Positions 1 to 6,247 of a stretch of 41,631 nucleotides of DNA are shown here, in pieces. The stretch spans positions 1-41,631 of the forward strand of contig DUCC01000005.1 in the NCBI GenBank assembly GCA_012959995.1, in the 5' to 3' direction. The notes beneath the pieces were generated by a model, which saw only the letters and a program-made list of their open reading frames with translations, had not been told where the DNA came from and did not search any database. Origin of the DNA: Acidimicrobiia bacterium. GTDB taxonomy: Bacteria > Actinomycetota > Acidimicrobiia > Acidimicrobiales > MedAcidi-G1. Each line of letters begins with the position of its first letter. Positions within the stretch are counted from its first letter, which is position 1. A program made the translations under genes and the position numbers.

Positions 1-96
1 GCTTCCGTAGGGGGTGCCCATGCCACGGGCCTCGTTGAAGTACCAGTAATCCCAGAAGTAGCCACCACGATAGTCAATGTGGTGGCCGACACGGCT
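1..96. repeat. 96-bp exact direct repeat of 4031-4126
   Basis: Bases 1-96 match 4031-4126 without a mismatch and in the same reading frame. Identity stops abruptly at 97, where the sequence switches to the peptidoglycan-binding repeat. The repeat starts at the window edge, so its true left end is unknown. It may reflect recent duplication or gene conversion between two anti-sigma-like genes; an assembly break at a repeat is the other explanation. Confidence 0.9.
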
Positions 97-1113
97 TCCT
101 TAGAACGTATTCTTCTCGTCGAATACGTATGGGGCCCATCCGAAGAAGCTGTAGCCCTGCAACAAGCGTTAAACCTTACCGATGACGGTTGGTACGGAAA
201 CGACACGAAAACTGCCCACTTACAGGCTTTACAGGTACGCGACCTTTCATCCGCCGGGGTACCACAAGAGCCGATCACTCCCCCACCTAATACAACGTCA
301 GCTCCCACACCAGCTGAGGAGGCTACGGTCACAGATCCTGAAGCCGGCACATCCGTAAACGTATTAACCGGCGTATATCAGTGGGGATCCAACCTTGACC
401 CTTCGATACAGCAACAAACCAGTGACCTTCAATCAGTTTTAGGGCTTACCTCTGATGGTGTTTACGGCAGGGGAACCAGGGAAGCACATGTATCTGCGTT
501 ACGGGTAAACAGTCTCTCAGAAAGTGGCGTACCTGACGTACCCACGACTACCACACCAGCGGAAAACTGCGCAGGGATGTACTGCTGGCCTGGATACTCC
601 GGTATTAACCAGACTGCGGTAGATGCTGTTTTCGCTACCCTACATGCCGAACTTCAACCAGGGCTTAACGGCGTGACTATCGTCAATGGGTGTACCCCGT
701 ACGCCGCCGTCGTATGGGACATCACTCCTTGCCTGATTAACGTTTTCGACAAAAATGCCTGGGGAGCCGATGGTAAACCCAGTCACGAATGGCTGAACTC
801 CATTTGGATAAACGACTACGTAGCCGAACGCCCTGCCGTGTTGCTCAAAGTCGCTATCCACGAAGCAGCTCACGCTACCGATGTTACGGTGTGGGCTAGT
901 TGCAGCAGAGACGACGGAACCTCTTGGGGCGACTATCTCCACTCTCTGGCCTTAGCGGTACCAGGGTTACGCGATGGCTTATCTGGTCGAGAGGCCCTTG
1001 CTGATTTCGTAACTCGCTACTTTGGTCACACAAGCAAATCAAGTTACATAGGTGACACGCAACTGCCCGACGCCTTTCGATCTGACATACAAACCGCGTT
1101 TGCGTCTTGTTAA
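1..1113 (+). CDS. 5'-truncated membrane-anchored (anti-sigma-like N-terminus) peptidoglycan-binding / zinc-metallopeptidase-like protein
   Basis: The frame is open from base 1, so the true start lies left of the window; a GTG at 79 is only an internal candidate. Codons 1-32 are identical to residues 89-120 of the anti-sigma protein at 3767-5338, the end of its membrane segment and the residues just outside. Then come two peptidoglycan-binding-like repeats (about codons 33-91 and 118-181, each with a WG, a spaced LQ, and a DG-x-YG-x-x-T signature) joined by a Pro/Thr linker. The C-terminal domain (about 188-370) has HEAAH at 287-291 and EALAD with Glu331, the layout of a gluzincin-type zinc peptidase, plus several Cys shared with the paralogue at 1251. 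I infer an extracytoplasmic wall-associated domain on an anti-sigma-like anchor. Peptidase activity is unproven; the fold family is not one I can name. Confidence 0.75.
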   Translation, partial: ASVGGAHATGLVEVPVIPEVATTIVNVVADTASLERILLVEYVWGPSEEAVALQQALNLTDDGWYGNDTKTAHLQALQVRDLSSAGVPQEPITPPPNTTSAPTPAEEATVTDPEAGTSVNVLTGVYQWGSNLDPSIQQQTSDLQSVLGLTSDGVYGRGTREAHVSALRVNSLSESGVPDVPTTTTPAENCAGMYCWPGYSGINQTAVDAVFATLHAELQPGLNGVTIVNGCTPYAAVVWDITPCLINVFDKNAWGADGKPSHEWLNSIWINDYVAERPAVLLKVAIHEAAHATDVTVWASCSRDDGTSWGDYLHSLALAVPGLRDGLSGREALADFVTRYFGHTSKSSYIGDTQLPDAFRSDIQTAFASC

Positions 1114-1143
1114 TGGTTACGCAAAGCCGTCTTGCTTCCACGG
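1088..1143 (+). repeat. Gene-tail direct repeat, copy 1 (copy 2 at 2366-2421)
   Basis: This stretch contains the last codons of the first metallopeptidase-like gene, its TAA stop and about 30 bases of 3' flank. It recurs at 2366-2421 with few mismatches, 33 bases after the stop of the second paralogue, where it still spells an in-frame QTAFTSC and stop. The second copy is not part of any intact gene. Confidence 0.8.
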
Positions 1144-1250
1144 ATTTGACGTAGGCCGTAGTCACCTGATGTCCCAAAACAGGGCGTACGCATGTACCGA
1201 ATGCCACACATTTGTGTGTGACGCTCCCGCAGAGCCGAACAGTTCTTTTT

Positions 1251-2333
1251 ATGCTTATCAAACTTGTTAAAAGAATCTCTTTCTTCTCCCTCACCGCTGT
1301 TGCCATTACCTCTTTGCTCTTGTCGGCCGACGTATCCGCAAATCTGGCCCCGCAAACCGCTGCAGGTACTGCTACAGAACTTTCAGACCAGCGGGTTACA
1401 CCTACTACAACGTCGACCCCACCACCTACTACAACGTCGACCCCACCGCCTACTACAACGTCGACCCCACCACCTACTACAACGTCGACCCCACCGCCTA
1501 CTACAACTATTGACTCGAATTCCTTAGAACGCATTCTTCTCGTCGAATACCTGTGGGGCTCCGCCACCGACGTGGAAACGAGGGAACTTCAAGGCGTCCT
1601 CAATATCTCCATAGATGGCATTTACGGAAACCAAACCCGCACAGCACACGTAGATAGACTAATCGCAATGGGGCTTGTTCTAGACGGTGTCCCTGCTGTC
1701 CCTGTAGCGGCCCCGAAAAACGCCTGCGACGTGACCATTTCCTACTCCTGCTATCCAGGGTACTCAGGTAACCACCAAGCAGAACTAGTAGAGTACTTCG
1801 AAACCCAACTCCCACAATACCTGATTGACACGACCAGAGGGCTGCAAATCATCAACGGCTGTACACCGTCTGCGGCGTACATCGGCCGGCCAGTAGACCC
1901 GTGTACGGTCAACGTGTTCGATATGCCCGGCTGGGGTGCTGATGGGTCTACAGGAAACGCTTGGGCGTACTCGATCTGGATATCCGATGCCACGTTCAGC
2001 TCTACACGGAAATTAGAATACGTAGCCCTTCATGAAGCTAGCCACGCTGCTGCGATACTGGTTTGGAGACACTGTTACACCCCTGAGGGAGTTTCATACA
2101 GGTACTGGTTGGAAGACCTTGCAGCCGCTGTCCCTGGCATTGACTCTGACATACACCACCAAGAGCTTCTCGCTGACTTTATGGTGTCGTTTTGGGCCCC
2201 GGGGGCTTCTTGGCGTGGCTCATACACAGGTAGCGTGCTTCCGTCTGCTGAGCTACTCGCCGGCATACAAGAGGCCGTAGATTCCTGTGACCCTAATACT
2301 GTTTACAAAGGCCCAGGCCCTGCAGCCTTCTAG
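1251..2333 (+). CDS. Secreted peptidoglycan-binding / zinc-metallopeptidase-like protein, paralogue 2
   Basis: The 360-residue product has a signal peptide (about residues 1-31, ending SADVSA), a Pro/Thr stalk of PPPTTTST octads (about 50-83), one peptidoglycan-binding-like repeat (91-150) and a C-terminal domain with HEASH at 261-265 and Glu305 in ELLAD. The His-to-Glu spacing of 44 residues is identical to that of the upstream paralogue, as are several Cys positions, which argues for a real conserved active-site layout and disulfides. The ATG at 1251 is chosen because it begins the signal peptide; a TTG at 1212 would put 13 polar residues in front. No clear Shine-Dalgarno is visible. Unlike the first copy it is freely secreted and has one wall-binding repeat instead of two. 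Substrate unknown; a wall-peptide or protein hydrolase is an inference. Confidence 0.8.
   Translation: MLIKLVKRISFFSLTAVAITSLLLSADVSANLAPQTAAGTATELSDQRVTPTTTSTPPPTTTSTPPPTTTSTPPPTTTSTPPPTTTIDSNSLERILLVEYLWGSATDVETRELQGVLNISIDGIYGNQTRTAHVDRLIAMGLVLDGVPAVPVAAPKNACDVTISYSCYPGYSGNHQAELVEYFETQLPQYLIDTTRGLQIINGCTPSAAYIGRPVDPCTVNVFDMPGWGADGSTGNAWAYSIWISDATFSSTRKLEYVALHEASHAAAILVWRHCYTPEGVSYRYWLEDLAAAVPGIDSDIHHQELLADFMVSFWAPGASWRGSYTGSVLPSAELLAGIQEAVDSCDPNTVYKGPGPAAF
1401..1507 (+). repeat. 24-bp in-frame tandem repeat encoding a PPPTTTST stalk
   Basis: Four 24-base units (1401-1496) differ only in a final A/G that alternates regularly, followed by an 11-base partial unit. The alternation suggests duplication of a 48-base block. 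The units encode the flexible Pro/Thr linker between signal peptide and wall-binding repeat, and copy number probably varies between strains. Confidence 0.95.
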
Positions 2334-2365
2334 CGCCGCTTCCCAACAAAACAAGCAAAGTGCAG

Positions 2366-2421
2366 TACAAACCGCTTTTACGTCTTGTTAATGGTTGCGC
2401 ACAGCCGTCTTGCTCCCACGG
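2366..2421 (+). pseudogene. Relic of the 3' end of a third metallopeptidase-like gene
   Basis: Copy 2 of the repeat at 1088-1143. It still encodes the terminal QTAFxSC residues and stop of the first paralogue plus matching 3' flank, but the gene body before it is absent. The simplest reading is that a third tandem copy existed or that the intact second gene was inserted or converted just ahead of an older gene end. Confidence 0.6.
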
Positions 2422-2425
2422 TTAG

Positions 2426-2451
2426 GTAGGTAAGGCGAACGCCTTACCTAC
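2426..2451. promoter_or_regulatory. Perfect 11-bp inverted repeat with GAAC loop ahead of a small ORF
   Basis: GTAGGTAAGGC, GAAC, GCCTTACCTAC form a perfect stem-loop that ends 6 bases before the AAAGGAG ribosome-binding site at 2458-2464. No T-run follows, so it is a poor intrinsic terminator; an operator or 5'-UTR structure is more likely. The half-site loosely resembles TTAGGT elements of DtxR-type iron boxes, but the 4-base centre does not fit a 19-bp IdeR box. Confidence 0.5.
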
Positions 2452-2471
2452 ACAAACAAAGGAGATTTGAG

Positions 2472-2819
2472 ATGGATTTCTCAAACAGGAACCTTATAGC
2501 TTCCGCTCTGCGGGCACTACAAGAGGACGAACATCAAACTGAGTTTGCTTCGTTCCTTTGGAAACGGGCTCTCAGCTCTGAGTACTTCACGAGCATACCT
2601 CACGGTGTGACTGTGTTACCAAGCCACTCTGTCATGACTTCTATTATTAAGTCAGGCCGAGCGGAACTAGCTAGTAGTTTGGTCACCTTTTTAGGTGAGC
2701 AACACGAAAGTCTGCTTCTGCAGGCTGCTACCAACTCCCGCAAGGCTCGTACCGAGAGAAGCTTCTACATCATCAGACAGACCGTCATTATCTGTATCGC
2801 CAGCTACGGGAGTTGGTGA
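2472..2819 (+). CDS. Small chimeric hypothetical protein
   Basis: A strong AAAGGAG at 2458-2464 precedes the ATG by 7 bases, so initiation here is credible. I do not recognise the 115-residue product. About the first 85 residues look like a normal helical soluble protein (alternating Leu/Ala with charged residues). From about base 2740 the frame runs antisense to the thrombospondin-type-3 fragment, so the last roughly 27 residues are probably junk created by a rearrangement. The original C-terminus was therefore probably lost. It sits between the metallopeptidase-like genes and the sigma-factor relic. Confidence 0.5.
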   Translation: MDFSNRNLIASALRALQEDEHQTEFASFLWKRALSSEYFTSIPHGVTVLPSHSVMTSIIKSGRAELASSLVTFLGEQHESLLLQAATNSRKARTERSFYIIRQTVIICIASYGSW

Positions 2820-2951
2820 GTTGGCATCAAGAGGGTCGGTACCGAGAGCTGCCACCTCGTCGTAGTCGCTAAAACCGTCGCCGTCAGTGTCCGGGTTTCC
2901 TGGATCTGTGCCAAGAGACGCTTCTACGGCGTCGGAGTTGAATCTCAGAAA
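2691..2951 (-). pseudogene. Fragment of a thrombospondin type 3 repeat (calcium-binding) protein
   Basis: Read on the minus strand between a TGA at 2954-2952 and a TAA at 2693-2691, the frame has no start codon but encodes clear TSP3 units at 2939-2748: DTDGDGFSDYDE, ALGTDPLDANSPTP, then DTDNDGLSDDVEASLGT. The DxDxDG pattern is the Ca2+-binding loop of TSP3 repeats found in bacterial surface proteins. Homology stops at about 2748 on one side and 2940 on the other. This is an orphan piece, about 64 codons, of a larger secreted protein gene, left in inverted orientation. Confidence 0.7.
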
Positions 2952-2955
2952 TCAC

Positions 2956-3067
2956 CCTTTGAACATCTGCACCAATTCTCACCGAGGAGCAGCGTGAGGT
3001 GATTCTTCTTCGCATCGTAGGCCACCTCACTATGCCCGAAATAGCGCAAACTATAAACAAACCATTA
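2956..3067 (+). pseudogene. Decayed internal fragment of an ECF sigma-factor gene
   Basis: Bases 2956-2979 correspond to 3358-3381 and 2974-3067 to 3572-3665 of the intact sigma gene, with two visible substitutions. The two blocks join at AATTCT, a hexamer present at both ends of the missing 196 bases in the intact copy, so a deletion between short direct repeats explains the join. The deletion breaks the frame and both gene ends are gone. Bases 3068-3197 after it hold nothing I can identify apart from the presumed leader of the intact sigma gene. Confidence 0.85.
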
Positions 3068-3227
3068 ATGGCGGCCCCGTTTCCCGTAAAAAATCTGTTC
3101 TGCGGGGGCGGTCGCTTTTGGCTGATCTTCACCAAGCCCCGCCATGGACTACGCTCACCACCTATGGTTACCGCTACTTTTCTTTTGAGAAAATAACATA
3201 AGCATCTCCCAAAAAGAAGCCCTGCAC

Positions 3228-3767
3228 TTGGCCCGTCAAGGTGACCAGCGCGGCTACACTGCTCTCTTCGCTGAACTCTCGGGCCCCATCACTCGTTTCG
3301 CCCACTCTCGTTCTGCAGAAGACCCTGAGGGGCTAACCAACGAAGTATTCATTGCCGCCTTTGAACATCTGCACCAATTCTTAGGAGAAATTGATGACTT
3401 TCGCGGTTGGGTGTTTACCATCGCTCGCAATAAGACTATTGACGATGCACGACGCCGCAACCGGAGGCTAGACACGGTGGCTGAAACAGTTGAAAGAGTA
3501 GACCCCTCCTTAAGCGCCGAAGAAGATGTTATGGCCCGATTGGAGACCGAATGGGTTGAGGAGACCTTACAAATTCTCACCGAGGAGCAGCGTGAGGTGA
3601 TTCTTCTTCGTATCGTAGGCAACCTCACTATGCCCGAAATAGCGCAAACTATAAACAAACCATTAGGTGCAGTGAAAGCACTACAACGAAGGGGACTAAG
3701 GCGACTTGAAAAAGAAATTGAGTCAGAGCCGTACCCTTCTAGCCGTCGACGTCGTTGGAGGAAGTGA
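3228..3767 (+). CDS. ECF-type RNA polymerase sigma factor
   Basis: The 179-residue product has sigma region 2 (about residues 8-80: YTALFAEL, the TNEVFIAAFEHL helix and the DDFRGWVFTIARN segment) and region 4 (about 112-165: LTEEQREVILLRIVG, then MPEIAQTINKPLGAVKALQRRGLRRL, a helix-turn-helix). Both regions and their spacing are typical of ECF sigma factors. No ATG fits the start. TTG at 3228 follows a weak AAGAAG; an in-frame ATA at 3198 would give ISISQKEALHLARQG, which looks like the natural N-terminus with ATG changed to ATA. Its stop TGA overlaps the ATG of the next gene by one base (TGATG), the usual coupling of a sigma factor with its antagonist. A truncated duplicate lies just upstream. 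Confidence 0.9.
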   Translation: MARQGDQRGYTALFAELSGPITRFAHSRSAEDPEGLTNEVFIAAFEHLHQFLGEIDDFRGWVFTIARNKTIDDARRRNRRLDTVAETVERVDPSLSAEEDVMARLETEWVEETLQILTEEQREVILLRIVGNLTMPEIAQTINKPLGAVKALQRRGLRRLEKEIESEPYPSSRRRRWRK

Positions 3768-5338
3768 TGAGCAAACCACTGAATGACGACGAGGTAGAGA
3801 AGATCCTCCAAGGTAAAGCAACGAGCCGACCGCTCGGAGCCATCTTGGAATCGATCCGTAACCACTTTGCGTCCATTGATCCGGCTGAGCCGAACGATGA
3901 CCTTCAGCGGTTTGTGTCTGTGGAACTCCTCCACGCATCCGACACAAAGGACAGAAAAATGCTACCAGCACTAATAAATTTTGCCGGCACGGTAGTCGGC
4001 AAAGTACTTCTCACCACCACGGTTGCCGCAGCTTCCGTAGGGGGTGCCCATGCCACGGGCCTCGTTGAAGTACCAGTAATCCCAGAAGTAGCCACCACGA
4101 TAGTCAATGTGGTGGCCGACACGGCTATTAGCGTAGTTGAAGTCATCGATGTAGTTATTCCAGGCAACATCATCGCCGATCCGGAACCAGTAGTTTCAGA
4201 GCCAGTAGTTACTGAACCAGTTACCCCTGAACCAGTGGTCCCCGCACCAGTTAACCCTGAACCAGTGGTCACCACCACCTCCACAACCACGGTGGCCCCT
4301 GCTCCACGGTTTGTTCTGGCTGCGCAGACCTTTGATGTTCTCGAGGTCGGCACGGTAACCGTGGAAGGTGACTCAGACGCTGGGCTAACCATCTTGGCCA
4401 CCACCTTCGCTTTTGGATGGGATGTAGAGGTTGAGCAAACCGATCTTCCCGGTGAAGTAAGCGTTAGCTTTCGTTCGGGTGATGACCGGGTTGATTTTGA
4501 TGCGCTCATCGTTGACGACCAACTACGGGTAAGTGTCCGGGACCGCCGCACTGACACCCGAGGCGATCAGTTCTTCGACGCCGACGGCAACCCAGTTGAC
4601 GGCAACCCAGTGGTTGACCCCACCCCGATACCAGCTTCGCAGACCTTTGATGTTCTCGAAGTCGGCACCGTGACCATTGGTCGAGGCGACGATGCGCAAC
4701 TTGCCGTCCTAGAAACGACCACCACGACGGGATGGGCGGTAAGTATCGACCAGGCTGAAGAACCTGGTGAAGTAAGCGTTACTTTCCGCAACAATGACGA
4801 CCGAGTTGATTTCAAAGCCTCCGTAGAAGATGGACAACTTCGCATTCGAGTGCGTGATCGTCGCATCGATACCCGAAGTGAAGATTTCTTTGATCTTCAA
4901 CCGGTAGGCACCCCCCGAGAGGTGACCATAGAGGTAGGTGGCAACGTTGATGACGACACCGATGTTGATGACGACACCGATGTTGATGACGACACCGAGG
5001 AACAAGACTTTGACACTGACGAAGTTAGTCCCCTGATTGTCTTACGCAGCATGGATGTGTTTGACGCAGGAAGCGTAACTTTTAGCACGGTGGTAAACGG
5101 AGACTCACTTTCCCGCATCGCCGTCACCTCAGCAGTCGGGGCCAACGGCTGGAGCGCAGAAATCTTGTCTGGCAATATGAAAGTGCGCTTTGAAAACGGT
5201 GATGACCGAATTGACTTTGAAGCTTTCTTCGAAGACGGTGAAGTAACCATCCATATCCGCCACCGGGGCAACGACCAAGAGTTGGATTACCGCATCCAAA
5301 TGGTCGACGGGCTTCTGCAAGTTGAAGCAATTTCTTAA
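3767..5338 (+). CDS. Putative transmembrane anti-sigma factor with three repeated extracytoplasmic domains
   Basis: GGAGG at 3757-3761 sets the ATG at 3767, overlapping the sigma stop. The 523-residue product has a cytoplasmic part (1-66), a hydrophobic segment (about 67-96), a Pro-Glu-Pro-Val stalk and Thr-rich spacer (about 130-180), then three copies of a domain of about 85 residues starting near 187, 292 and 429. Each copy has (Q/S)xxDVxxxGxVT, a GW, a V-F-R/E-N/S-G/N-DDRxDF core and RxRDRR or HIRHRG. An acidic DDDTDV repeat separates copies 2 and 3. Anti-sigma function is inferred from coupling and topology; I see no canonical zinc-binding HxxxCxxC motif. The repeated domain is unfamiliar and is predicted to be beta-rich and surface-exposed, plausibly the sensor. 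Confidence 0.7.
   Translation: MSKPLNDDEVEKILQGKATSRPLGAILESIRNHFASIDPAEPNDDLQRFVSVELLHASDTKDRKMLPALINFAGTVVGKVLLTTTVAAASVGGAHATGLVEVPVIPEVATTIVNVVADTAISVVEVIDVVIPGNIIADPEPVVSEPVVTEPVTPEPVVPAPVNPEPVVTTTSTTTVAPAPRFVLAAQTFDVLEVGTVTVEGDSDAGLTILATTFAFGWDVEVEQTDLPGEVSVSFRSGDDRVDFDALIVDDQLRVSVRDRRTDTRGDQFFDADGNPVDGNPVVDPTPIPASQTFDVLEVGTVTIGRGDDAQLAVLETTTTTGWAVSIDQAEEPGEVSVTFRNNDDRVDFKASVEDGQLRIRVRDRRIDTRSEDFFDLQPVGTPREVTIEVGGNVDDDTDVDDDTDVDDDTEEQDFDTDEVSPLIVLRSMDVFDAGSVTFSTVVNGDSLSRIAVTSAVGANGWSAEILSGNMKVRFENGDDRIDFEAFFEDGEVTIHIRHRGNDQELDYRIQMVDGLLQVEAIS
4031..4126 (+). repeat. Second copy of the 96-bp repeat at the window start
   Basis: This segment encodes residues 89-120 of the anti-sigma protein (end of the membrane segment and first external residues) and is base-for-base the same as 1-96. 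Confidence 0.9.
4946..4996 (+). repeat. 18-bp tandem repeat encoding acidic DDDTDV units
   Basis: Three consecutive units (4946-4963, 4964-4981, 4982-4996, the last short by the final codon) encode V-DDDTD-type residues between extracytoplasmic domains 2 and 3 of the anti-sigma protein. The Asp spacing could bind Ca2+, but it is equally consistent with a plain acidic spacer. Confidence 0.9.
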
Positions 5339-5361
5339 ATAAACCTACGCCCTTTTCTCTC

Positions 5362-5394
5362 CTGGCCGGTGGCGCACCAAGCGTCACCGGTCAG
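5362..5394. terminator. Candidate terminator after the sigma/anti-sigma operon
   Basis: A 14-bp stem (CTGGCCGGTGGCGC / GCGTCACCGGTCAG, two G-T pairs) with a 5-base loop starts 24 bases after the anti-sigma stop. No T-tract follows directly. It could serve the plus-strand operon or, in the other direction, the nitroreductase gene. Confidence 0.55.
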
Positions 5395-5521
5395 GCGCGT
5401 TTCTGCCTTAAATAAAAACCGAAAGCAGAAAACCCTCAACCCAAGGGGCCGGGGGCATCTGCATGATTGGGAATAACCATGTCCAGCGGTAGCTCCTCAG
5501 CCAGCCGCCAGTGCGCTGAGG

Positions 5522-6247
5522 CTAGCCGTCTTCCGCAGCGACCTCCACGAAAACTTCATTCAAACTTTTTCGCTTAATATCTGGCACCTTGACCCCTTCC
5601 AAGGGATAGCCCACCGGAAACAGCACAAACGGGCGTTCGTTTTCTGGTCGGCCTAACACCTGTCGCAAAAAAGCCATCGGTGAAGGGGTGTGGGTCAGGG
5701 TGGCTAATCCTATGTGATGCAGCGCCGTCACAAAAATACCGGCGGCAATTCCTGTGCTTTCCTTCACATAATAGTTTTTACCTTTCGAGCCGTCGACTCG
5801 CTGTTCGTAGCGCTGCTCAAAAAGAACCACTATCCAAGGGGCGATTTCTAAAAACTCTTTGTGATGATCGGTGCCCAAAGGCCCCAACGCTTCTTGCCAT
5901 TCTTCGTTCATGCGGTTCTCTAAATAATTTACCCGCTCTTCTTCTTCGGCGGCCGTCCGAATAGCCGCTTTGACCTCTGGGTCGCAAGTAGCCACAAAAG
6001 TCCACGGTTGTTTATGAGCCCCCGAAGGTGCCGTCGAAGCAGCCTTTACCGCTAACTCAATCAGTTCTCGAGGCACTGGTTGGTCGCTAAACATACGCAC
6101 GCTGCGTCGACCGTCTACTTCGGCATAAAACTCTTGTGCACGTTGCAGCATCTCCGCTTCACTAAAATATTGGGCTTCATAGACCACAAAAGAATGTTGG
6201 GCTTCAAGTTCAGGCGAAGGGTACGGGTGCTGATAATCAGCGGTCAT
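5522..6247 (-). CDS. Nitroreductase-fold FMN enzyme, iodotyrosine deiodinase-like
   Basis: The product (241 residues from the chosen start) follows the iodotyrosine deiodinase branch of the nitroreductase family nearly end to end: RRSVRMFSDQPVP, then TAPSGAHKQPWTFV (FMN phosphate and substrate region), EEEERVNYL, HHKEFLEIAPW, and a C-terminal LFPVGYPLEG and VPDIKRK. The Glu and Tyr of ERVNY and the Lys of HHKEF line up with the active-site lid Glu-Tyr-Lys of animal deiodinase, which is unusual for a generic nitroreductase. Reductive dehalogenation of halotyrosines is therefore a possible role, by family knowledge rather than proof. ATG at 6247 is preferred because AAGGAG sits 6 bases before it; ATGs at 6250 and 6262 are alternatives. 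It overlaps the end of the upstream acyltransferase gene, so the two are co-transcribed. Confidence 0.85.
   Translation of the reverse strand: MTADYQHPYPSPELEAQHSFVVYEAQYFSEAEMLQRAQEFYAEVDGRRSVRMFSDQPVPRELIELAVKAASTAPSGAHKQPWTFVATCDPEVKAAIRTAAEEEERVNYLENRMNEEWQEALGPLGTDHHKEFLEIAPWIVVLFEQRYEQRVDGSKGKNYYVKESTGIAAGIFVTALHHIGLATLTHTPSPMAFLRQVLGRPENERPFVLFPVGYPLEGVKVPDIKRKSLNEVFVEVAAEDG

Noticed and set aside
1401-1507. Regular 24-bp repeats that might suggest a CRISPR array
   Set aside because: Units abut without spacers, are in frame, and encode a Pro/Thr stalk within a secreted protein.
5436-5530. Minus-strand frame after the nitroreductase stop reading like a protein end (LAEELPLDMVIPNHADAPGP)
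   Set aside because: No start, very short, and no homology I can name; could be chance or a relic, not enough to list as a gene.
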